Source of the DNA: Candidatus Woesearchaeota archaeon
Lineage (GTDB): Archaea > Nanobdellota > Nanobdellia > Woesearchaeales > GW2011-AR4
DNA length: 6,822 nt
Direction: 5' to 3'
NCBI GenBank assembly: GCA_013330825.1
Contig: DUHN01000051.1
Span: 2,405 to 9,226, forward strand
The position numbers and the translations under genes are program-made. Below are positions 1 to 5,698 of the stretch, one piece after another. Below the pieces are notes generated by a model. It searched no databases, was not told where the DNA came from, and was given only the letters and a program-made list of their open reading frames with translations. Every line of letters starts with the position of its first letter. The first letter of the stretch is position 1.

Positions 1-1229
1 GTGCCGGTAAACTGGCTGTCATTTGCGCTTCTGGCATAGAGTTTCTGGTTTGCATAGAGGGTGTATCCGGTCAGTGTGGTTGCAGCGGCTGACTCTAGGG
101 CAATCCTTCCCAGCGTCTCATAGTCGCCTGGGCCGATGTACACCCTGAAGGCGCCGCTGGTGGAAGTCCTGTTCTCTAGGCCTTCCAAGCTCTGACACCC
201 AATATAGAGCAAAGAATTTTCCTCATGCAACTCGTCATCAGTAATGATGGTGCATGTATGAGACAACCCCGAACTCGTGCAGTTCCTGTTTGCGCCCAAG
301 TCAGTATAATTTGAGTCGGTTATGCCAATTCTGCAGTACGCTGACGCATTTGTCGTCACCCAAAATGTCGGTGTAGTGTCAATAGTCCGTGGAACGATGC
401 AGCCGGCATTCTGGCATGTGGAATCAGAAAGGTTGATCAATTGGCCCGTGCCGCCTTCTGACGTCAAATTGATGACGGTAATGATGGGAGGTATTGGTGG
501 TGGAGGGGCCTGCGGCGCGCCATCCTGCTTTTTCCAGCCGAAAATCCTCCTCACCATGATTTCCTCATTTCCACTAGATGGCCCTCCACTCTGCCAGTAT
601 ACCGTAAAATTTCCCCTTGTTCCAGACCACCCGGAAGGATGGGAAATTGTGGTTTCTCCGTTGTTAATGTAAGCAGTTCCATTGGGGCAAAACGTTAAGT
701 TTTGGGTTCCGGAAGGTGCGACCGCTGAGCAGGTTTTTGATGAGCTGAAACTATCGTCAGAAATTGCCCAAACATTTGTGCAACCGCCACCTAGGGAACC
801 ATAGCCTAATGCCAAGTTGCCTCCGTTAAAAAAATCCAGATCATCATCAAACATGAAAAAGACATTCGTGCCATCAACATCGGTCACCAACTCATGTTGG
901 AAGTCTATGCAGATATCTGGAGTTACATTCCAAGTGGTCAACCTGACTGCGTTCTCCCCACCCCCTGCGCCGCCACCAGCAGTCGTTTGGATTCTTCCTG
1001 CCGTAGTGTTGAGAGTTACTTGTGCTTTCGGCTCGGTGTCTTTTGTAGCCCAATTGTCAGACGTGGATATGGCGGTGACGAGGGTTCCTGTGAATGTCTC
1101 TCCACCGCTGAAATTGTAGGAAAACGGGGTGATAGCGGGGTTTGCGCTGTGTGTTGTCTGAACTATCGCGGTGGCAGCGCTACCGAAAAGGAAAAATGCA
1201 AAAATCCAGAGGAAGGTGGGCTTTCTCAT
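1..1229 (-). CDS. Secreted, sequon-rich surface protein, partial (C-terminus beyond the left edge)
   Basis: An open frame of 409 codons runs from ATG at 1229 to the left edge without a stop, so the C-terminus is missing. Residues 1-21 form a Sec-type signal peptide: basic MRK, a hydrophobic run of Phe, Leu, Ile and Ala, then an A-T-A site. The mature part has 13 N-X-S/T sequons and 10 cysteines. Residues about 35-235 are rich in Thr, Gly, Asp and aromatics and look like a beta-sandwich, perhaps lectin-like (inference). A proline-rich linker (PPPPIPP, 242-248) leads to a second module (about 250-366) with TPTFWVTTN, paired cysteines and YIGC, resembling Ig/fibronectin-like repeats I recall from DPANN surface proteins. 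The start has GGAGG at 1241-1237, seven bases upstream, and overlaps the stop of the preceding gene by ATGA, indicating translational coupling. Function is unknown; an extracellular, probably glycosylated, adhesin or envelope protein is likely. Codon use is more AT-rich than in the plus-strand operon. Confidence 0.82.
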   Translation of the reverse strand, partial: MRKPTFLWIFAFFLFGSAATAIVQTTHSANPAITPFSYNFSGGETFTGTLVTAISTSDNWATKDTEPKAQVTLNTTAGRIQTTAGGGAGGGENAVRLTTWNVTPDICIDFQHELVTDVDGTNVFFMFDDDLDFFNGGNLALGYGSLGGGCTNVWAISDDSFSSSKTCSAVAPSGTQNLTFCPNGTAYINNGETTISHPSGWSGTRGNFTVYWQSGGPSSGNEEIMVRRIFGWKKQDGAPQAPPPPIPPIITVINLTSEGGTGQLINLSDSTCQNAGCIVPRTIDTTPTFWVTTNASAYCRIGITDSNYTDLGANRNCTSSGLSHTCTIITDDELHEENSLLYIGCQSLEGLENRTSTSGAFRVYIGPGDYETLGRIALESAAATTLTGYTLYANQKLYARSANDSQFTG

Positions 1230-1876
1230 GGTCCCTCCTCCTCAATTTGGAGTTTTTTGTAATAGAAAGTAGGATCGTTCTCAACAAACTCTTCTAGTGA
1301 GTTCTTGTAGGCTGTCCTGATGCTGTCATCGCAGATCTCGAAGCGCTGGCAGGTCTTGCCTCCCCTGCAGTCCGTGAACTGGCCGTTGTGGGCGCCATCA
1401 TACAGCGAAACGCAGGTGACGATAAGGCAGTAGTCCTGTATGTCCGTGACGCAGGGACCCCAGTCGGAGTAGTCAATGCGCTTCCTGAGGATGGTGGTGG
1501 TCTCGTTCTTGAACTCGAGGATAAATTCCTTGTTGGGGGTGCAGATCGTCGAGTTTTTTGTGACGGTTGAGGTTCCTGTCTGGCACTTATAGTCATAGGC
1601 GGACTGCTCCTGGTTGCATGTCGTGTTGGACCCGGATGCGTTGAGGCAGGACGTGGAGTTTAGGTAAAACGTGCAGTTCCCGTACACCGGCTGCATTTCC
1701 TCAAAGAAGGTCGTGGTACAGGTCGACGTCTCCTTCAAATCCAGCGCCGGATTGATATAGGTGAACGTGCTTTCGGTCTCCACTAGCGGGTCCTGGCCGC
1801 TGAGCTGGCTTGCCGCCATCAGGGAGAGGACGGCGATGCCAAGAAGCACCGCTATTGCAAAGATTATTTTTCTCAT
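1226..1876 (-). CDS. Small cysteine-rich secreted or membrane-anchored protein, unknown function
   Basis: This is a 216-residue protein. ATG at 1876 is preferred over the in-frame GTG at 1885 because GAGGTG at 1888-1883 sits six bases before the ATG, and the GTG is part of that ribosome site. MRK is followed by a hydrophobic stretch (residues 4-22), acting as a Sec signal peptide or single N-terminal anchor; there is no lipobox cysteine and no class III prepilin site that I can see. The rest is extracytoplasmic in character, with 12 cysteines (an even number, so up to six disulfides) and six N-X-S/T sequons, mostly in the first half. The C-terminal 30 residues are charged (Glu/Lys-rich). The stop overlaps the start of the next gene by ATGA, so the two are probably made together and may act together at the cell surface. 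I do not recognise the family. It is divergent from the pilus-type operon, which hints at a shared surface role, but that is inference. Confidence 0.85.
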   Translation of the reverse strand: MRKIIFAIAVLLGIAVLSLMAASQLSGQDPLVETESTFTYINPALDLKETSTCTTTFFEEMQPVYGNCTFYLNSTSCLNASGSNTTCNQEQSAYDYKCQTGTSTVTKNSTICTPNKEFILEFKNETTTILRKRIDYSDWGPCVTDIQDYCLIVTCVSLYDGAHNGQFTDCRGGKTCQRFEICDDSIRTAYKNSLEEFVENDPTFYYKKLQIEEEGP

Positions 1877-2005
1877 GGAGGACACCTCTTTGCTGTTTTT
1901 TCATGATGTGGAGAGAACACAGAATAGCGGGAAGTGGAAAAGTTCCCAAGACTAGCTGATCGGACTATCGTATGAACCACTCCCCCCTTCCCTTGGAACG
2001 GGCTC

Positions 2006-2020
2006 CTATAAGTTAGTTTG
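2006..2020 (-). promoter_or_regulatory. Possible BRE/TATA for the leftward secreted-protein operon
   Basis: On the minus strand CAAACTA (2020-2014) is followed by ACTTATAG (2013-2006), a fair match to an archaeal BRE plus TATA box. It would start transcription near 1983 and give a leader of roughly 107 bases, which fits a gene that uses a Shine-Dalgarno sequence. The TATA part is short and an isolated match of this quality is common by chance, so confidence is low. Confidence 0.25.
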
Positions 2021-2082
2021 CGAGCACTGGAATGTGGAAATAAATGCCTTTCAAAGGCGAGGGCACGGCCAAAACCCGCACA

Positions 2083-2097
2083 GAAACCTTTTTATAC
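2083..2097 (+). promoter_or_regulatory. Archaeal BRE/TATA promoter of the pilus-type operon
   Basis: GAAACC (2083-2088, BRE-like) is followed by TTTTTATAC (2089-2097, TATA box). Archaeal transcription normally begins about 22-27 bases after the box, here at about 2118-2120, which is exactly the ATG at 2119. The message would then be leaderless or nearly so. The box also lies downstream of the ATG at 2044, which argues against that longer start for the coiled-coil gene. Confidence 0.55.
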
Positions 2098-2118
2098 GAA
2101 GGAACGGTGGAGAAAACC

Positions 2119-3258
2119 ATGGATTCCAGGCAAGTCATCGAGACCGGCGTCGACAAGCTGGTGGAGCTCCTCAAGAAAAAGGGGAGGATGTCGTTCCAGG
2201 ACGCCGCAAAGGAGCTCGGGGTCGGCGTCGATGTGATAGCCGAATGGGCGGATTTTCTCAGCGAGGAGGGCATTCTCGGGGTCGAGTACCGGTTCACCAC
2301 CCCCTTCCTGATAGACCGCAAGATCTCGCGGGAGGAGATGCAGAAGAAGACGAGGGAGTTCGAGGACAAGAAGGACATCTTCGTGCGGAACGCGGAGGGC
2401 ACGGTGAGCGTGCTGCGCCGCGAGGCCGAGAACATGAAGCGCATCAAGACGGAATTCGAGAGCCTCAAGAAGGACCTCGGCATCGACCTCGACTCGATAC
2501 GGAAGGAGGTGACCGAGCTCGAGAACCTGGAGCAGATGAAGGAGGGCCTCTCCAAGAAGCTCCTCGAGGAAAAGCGCGAGGCGGAAAAGCGCGGGGAGGA
2601 AGTGAAGGCCATCATCGAACGGGAGCGCAGGATGTACGAGCAGCTGCAGGAGGGCATCAAGGGCGAAGAGGCCGCGCTGGAGCAGGAGCGGTCAACGGCG
2701 AAGATGCTGGGCGGGAAGGAGAAGACCCTACTGGAGGGCATGGACACCCTCAAGGGCATCATCAAGGAACTTGACGAGAAGATGGCCGAGGAGGGCAGGG
2801 CCATCAGCGGCTCGGAGAAGCATATCGCGGAGCTCAGGACCCTCGTGGAAAGCATCAGGGACAACATCGAAAAGGAGAGGGCATCCCTCACGGCGCTCGT
2901 CACGGAGAAGGAGCAGCACGAGAAAGTCATCAAGGAGCTGCAGGACACCATCCTCAAGAAGCTCGAAAAAATCGATGCCCCCGCAGAGGAGAGCGCCTCG
3001 AAGCGCCTCAGGGAGTTCTTCCACGAGAAGATGAAGGTCTCCCTCCTGGTGGAGAAGCTCAACGAAGACCGCGACAGGCTCGAGAAGGACTTCATGGAGC
3101 TCATCAGGAAGGCAAAGGCGTTCCAGCTGACGGCGAAGGGAAAGGACATCCAGAAGGAGATGGAAGGCATCGAGGACAAGTTCCAGGACATGGAGAAACG
3201 CAAGGGAGTCTTTGAGGAGGAGTTCAGGAAGCTCTCCGGGCTCATCAGGGCAGAGTAG
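2119..3258 (+). CDS. Winged-helix plus long coiled-coil protein, head gene of the pilus-type operon
   Basis: This is a 379-residue cytosolic protein with no signal peptide, membrane segment or cysteine. Residues about 10-65 form a winged-helix unit: a first helix with KLVELLKKKG, then the helix-turn-helix around FQDAAKELGV and VIAEWADFLSEEGI, and a strand/wing up to TTPFLID. From about residue 68 to 284 it is a continuous Glu/Lys/Arg-rich heptad coiled coil. A break at I285-D-A-P-A precedes a second helical part (about 294-375). The frame is open back to an ATG at 2044, but that start lies upstream of the TATA box at 2089-2097. ATG 2119 has GGTGGAG at 2106-2112 and is a good Met-initiated start of the wHTH domain. 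The gap to the ATPase gene is 70 bases on the same strand. It may be a DNA-binding regulator, or an adaptor whose coiled coil contacts the ATPase or membrane platform; I cannot tell which. The G+C-rich codon use matches the downstream genes. Confidence 0.88.
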   Translation: MDSRQVIETGVDKLVELLKKKGRMSFQDAAKELGVGVDVIAEWADFLSEEGILGVEYRFTTPFLIDRKISREEMQKKTREFEDKKDIFVRNAEGTVSVLRREAENMKRIKTEFESLKKDLGIDLDSIRKEVTELENLEQMKEGLSKKLLEEKREAEKRGEEVKAIIERERRMYEQLQEGIKGEEAALEQERSTAKMLGGKEKTLLEGMDTLKGIIKELDEKMAEEGRAISGSEKHIAELRTLVESIRDNIEKERASLTALVTEKEQHEKVIKELQDTILKKLEKIDAPAEESASKRLREFFHEKMKVSLLVEKLNEDRDRLEKDFMELIRKAKAFQLTAKGKDIQKEMEGIEDKFQDMEKRKGVFEEEFRKLSGLIRAE

Positions 3259-3263
3259 GCCAT

Positions 3264-3282
3264 TGAAGCGCGAAGCGTTTTA
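3264..3282 (+). other. Small imperfect hairpin in the spacer before the ATPase gene
   Basis: Bases 3264-3271 can pair with 3275-3282 around a GAA triloop: three G-C pairs at the tip, then two G-T wobbles among A-T pairs. The 3' arm ends in a short T-run (3278-3281). It could act as a weak terminator or processing point between the coiled-coil gene and the ATPase gene, or be nothing. It is too weak to call a terminator. Confidence 0.2.
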
Positions 3283-3328
3283 GGCGTGAACACAGACGCG
3301 CGCCGCGCATATAGGGAAAAAGAGGTGG

Positions 3329-4864
3329 ATGGTGGCGAAAGGAAAAGGGGATGCAGGCCCTGAAGAGGGGACACTGGCAGGCGAGAAGAGGAATGTCCTT
3401 GCCACCTACAATTTTGTTTCTGACAACATCCCCATCACCATCACCGTCTACACCAAGAAAGGCGAGTTCGTCCCCATCTATGATGTCTCCATCGCGAGCA
3501 TCAGCAAGACGACCGAGGCCATCCTAGAACGGGTCAGGCACGAGCTCACGAGCAAGGTGAGCCTGGGGATGGTGGACATCCTCAACACCAAGAAGACGGG
3601 GGTCATCGAACAGGGGTTCGCGGACGCCATCGCTTTCCTCATCAGCAAGCATTTCCCGACAGCGGATGAGGAGACCCAGCAGTTCCTGAGGTCATACCTC
3701 ATCCAGAAAAGCCTCGGCATGGGGCAGATCGAGGTCCTCATGGACGACGAGAATCTCGAGGAGATCGCCATCAACGGCGGCAACAAGCCCGTCTGGGTGT
3801 ACCACAAGAGGCTGGGCTGGCTGAAGACCACCATTGTGCTCGAGAGCGACGAGCAGATCCTCCGCTATTCGACCATGGTGGGGAGGAGGGTAGGGAGGCA
3901 GATATCCATCCTCGAGCCGCTCATGGACGCCACCATCAACACCGGGGACAGGGTGAACAGCACCCTCATGCCCATCTCGGTGGAAGGCAACACCATGACC
4001 ATCCGCAAGTTCGCCTCCAAGCCGTGGACGGTCACGGACCTCATCAACACCCAGACCATCTCCCTTGACGCGGCATCCCTCATCTGGATGGGCATCCAGT
4101 ACGAGCTCTCCACCCTCATAGCGGGAGGCACCGCCACCGGAAAGACCTCCATGCTGAACGCCATCGCGAACTTCTTCCCGCCGAACCAGCGCATCATCAG
4201 CATCGAGGACACGCGAGAGATCCAGCTCCCGAGCTTCCTGCACTGGATACCCATGGTGACGCGCCTGCCAAACCCCGAGGGGAAAGGGGAGGTATCCATG
4301 CTCGACCTGCTGGTCAATTCGCTGCGCATGCGCCCCGACCGCATCCTGGTGGGGGAGATCAGGCGGAAGCGCGAGGCGGAAGTGCTCTTCGAGGCCATCC
4401 ACACCGGCCATTCCGTCTATGCCACGGTCCACGCGAACGATGCCGAGGAGACCATCGCCAGGCTCACCAATCCCCCCATCGACATCCCCCGGACGCTGCT
4501 CCCGGCAATCTCCATGATCGTGGTGCAGTTCCGCAACCGCAGGACGGGAGTGAGGAAGACCTTCCAGGTAGCGGAGATCATGCCGGACGCCTCCCCGAGG
4601 GTGCTGATGCAGCTCGACATCAAGAGCGGCCAGCTCCAGAAGGCAAATGAGTCCATAAGGCTCATAGAGACGCTCCAGACCTTCACCGGGCTCACGAAGC
4701 AGGAGATCGATGCCGACCTGAAGGAGAAGCAGGGCATCCTCAGGTACCTGGTGGACGAGAACATCAATACCGTCGACGATGTCGGCAAGGTCATGGCGCA
4801 GTACTACTCCGACAAGGACGGGCTCTTCAAGGAGATGTCAGCACGCAAGGGGAAGGGTGGGTAG
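3329..4864 (+). CDS. Type II/IV secretion system ATPase (archaeal TadA/PilB/ArlI-like)
   Basis: This is a 511-residue cytosolic motor ATPase of the GspE/TadA/VirB11 superfamily, which hydrolyses ATP as a hexamer to drive assembly of pilus-like filaments or secretion. The N-terminal domain (about 1-130) ends in the family segment with EEIAINGGNKPVWVYH. The arginine-bearing segment MTIRKF lies before the nucleotide site. Walker A is GGTATGKT at 266-273. The Asp box is IEDTRE (292-297), Walker B is DRILVGE (337-343) and the His box is GHSVYATVHAN (360-370). The catalytic features are all present, so it should be active. The C-terminal region has a helical tail with FTGLTKQEID, typical of archaeal members. 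The start is ATG 3329 or GTG 3332: GAGGTG at 3322-3327 is only one base before the ATG but four before the GTG, so the true start may be the GTG, one codon shorter. The 3' end overlaps the next gene by eight bases. Filament versus archaellum versus secretion use cannot be decided from this gene; the split platform genes favour a Tad- or Epd-like pilus. Confidence 0.94.
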   Translation: MVAKGKGDAGPEEGTLAGEKRNVLATYNFVSDNIPITITVYTKKGEFVPIYDVSIASISKTTEAILERVRHELTSKVSLGMVDILNTKKTGVIEQGFADAIAFLISKHFPTADEETQQFLRSYLIQKSLGMGQIEVLMDDENLEEIAINGGNKPVWVYHKRLGWLKTTIVLESDEQILRYSTMVGRRVGRQISILEPLMDATINTGDRVNSTLMPISVEGNTMTIRKFASKPWTVTDLINTQTISLDAASLIWMGIQYELSTLIAGGTATGKTSMLNAIANFFPPNQRIISIEDTREIQLPSFLHWIPMVTRLPNPEGKGEVSMLDLLVNSLRMRPDRILVGEIRRKREAEVLFEAIHTGHSVYATVHANDAEETIARLTNPPIDIPRTLLPAISMIVVQFRNRRTGVRKTFQVAEIMPDASPRVLMQLDIKSGQLQKANESIRLIETLQTFTGLTKQEIDADLKEKQGILRYLVDENINTVDDVGKVMAQYYSDKDGLFKEMSARKGKGG

Positions 4865-5681
4865 CATTGCCAAAATCCTTTTCGCCCGCATCGCGGACAG
4901 CGTCCCCCACCTGAGGTTCAAGCTCAAGCAGGCGGGGATGAACATCAAGCCCGAGGACTTCGTCAAGCAGACGTTCCTTTCCGCGTTCTACCTGACGGCA
5001 GGGCTCTTCAGCTCCATCACGCTCATCCTGGTGAAGTTCGAGGCGTTCACCACCCTGCTGCTGCTCCTCGTCTTCCCTTTCTTCGCCCTGCTGATGTTCT
5101 ACCTCATCAAGATTCCCGACGCGAAGATACTGGGCAGGGGCAAGGACATCAGCAAGGAAGTGGTGTTCGCCGGGAGGTTCCTCATCATCGAGCTCGAGTC
5201 CGGAGTGCCGCTGTACAATGCGCTGCAGAACCTCTCCAAGAACTACAAGGCCATCGGGAGCTATGTCAAGGAGATCACCGACAAGGTCGACCTGGGGACG
5301 AGCATGGAGGACGCCCTGAACGAGGCGGTCGAGCTCGTCCCGTCGGACGACCTCCGCAAGATGTTCTGGCAGATCATCAATTCGCTCCGCACCGGCTCTG
5401 ACGTCTCGAGGTCGCTCCTCAGCACGGTGGACCAGATCGCGAAGAGGCAGAAGATCCAGATAAACGAGTACAGCAAGAAGCTCAACCCGCTGGCGATGTT
5501 CTACATGATGATTGCGGTCATCGCGCCCTCGCTGGGGATGACCATGCTCATCATCCTCTCCTCATTCGTCAACTTCACCCTGAGCCTGACTATCCTGCTG
5601 TTCCTGGCTGCCCTGCTCGGGTTCATGCAGTTCATGTTCCTGGCCACCATCAAGTTCTCGCGGCCGCCCATAGATCTCTAA
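4857..5681 (+). CDS. T2SF-domain membrane platform protein (TadC/GspF-like), first of two
   Basis: This is a 274-residue inner-membrane protein from a GTG start at 4857; the frame is open further left, but that part overlaps the ATPase gene by over 80 bases and encodes an unlikely Arg/Ser-rich run. The GTG start leaves an eight-base overlap with the ATPase stop and has AGGGGA (4848-4853) just upstream. After a short amphipathic N-terminus with QAGMNIKPEDF (25-35) come two membrane helices (about 40-60 and 65-84). A cytosolic T2SF domain (about 99-212) follows, with FLIIELESGVPLYNAL near its start and LRTGSDVSRSL near its end. Two more membrane helices lie at about 213-235 and 242-265. Proteins of this family form the platform that the ATPase acts on when it pushes pilins out of the membrane. 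It has one T2SF domain rather than the two found in archaellar ArlJ, matching the TadB/TadC or Epd type of split platform. Co-translation with the ATPase is likely. Confidence 0.88.
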   Translation: MGSIAKILFARIADSVPHLRFKLKQAGMNIKPEDFVKQTFLSAFYLTAGLFSSITLILVKFEAFTTLLLLLVFPFFALLMFYLIKIPDAKILGRGKDISKEVVFAGRFLIIELESGVPLYNALQNLSKNYKAIGSYVKEITDKVDLGTSMEDALNEAVELVPSDDLRKMFWQIINSLRTGSDVSRSLLSTVDQIAKRQKIQINEYSKKLNPLAMFYMMIAVIAPSLGMTMLIILSSFVNFTLSLTILLFLAALLGFMQFMFLATIKFSRPPIDL

Positions 5682-5698
5682 CACCCCCTCCCCCCTAC

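Noticed and set aside
322..1262. Plus-strand open frames of 100-122 residues within the leftward secreted-protein gene
   Set aside because: The minus strand has one continuous 409-codon frame with a signal peptide, so these are shadows.
1929..1947. Inverted repeat GGGAA/TTCCC with a nine-base loop upstream of the leftward operon
   Set aside because: Only five base pairs, which is expected by chance in a region of this length; no operator or riboswitch pattern is recognisable.
2044..2118. Longer N-terminus (25 extra residues) for the coiled-coil protein
   Set aside because: The TATA box lies inside this segment, and the extra residues do not resemble part of the wHTH domain.
2034..2774. A 246-residue same-strand frame overlapping the coiled-coil gene
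   Set aside because: It is Gly/Arg/His-rich low-complexity sequence, typical of an out-of-frame reading of a G+C-rich gene.
3307..3314. TATA-like GCATATAG before the ATPase gene
   Set aside because: Its centre is only about 18 bases from the ATG, which would place the transcript start inside the coding sequence.
2013..3374. A 453-residue open frame antisense to the whole coiled-coil gene
   Set aside because: It is very Ser/Phe/Arg-rich, as expected from reading Glu/Lys/Arg codons backwards in a G+C-rich gene. It has no recognisable domain, and the sense frame has clear wHTH and heptad structure.
3692..4432. Antisense open frames of 246 and 179 residues across the ATPase gene
   Set aside because: The sense strand carries all ATPase motifs; these are mirror frames caused by codon bias, with no family resemblance.
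4779..4856. Longer N-terminus for the first T2SF protein
   Set aside because: It would overlap the ATPase gene by over 80 bases and encode an Arg/Ser-rich run that looks out of frame; GTG 4857 gives a normal N-terminus.
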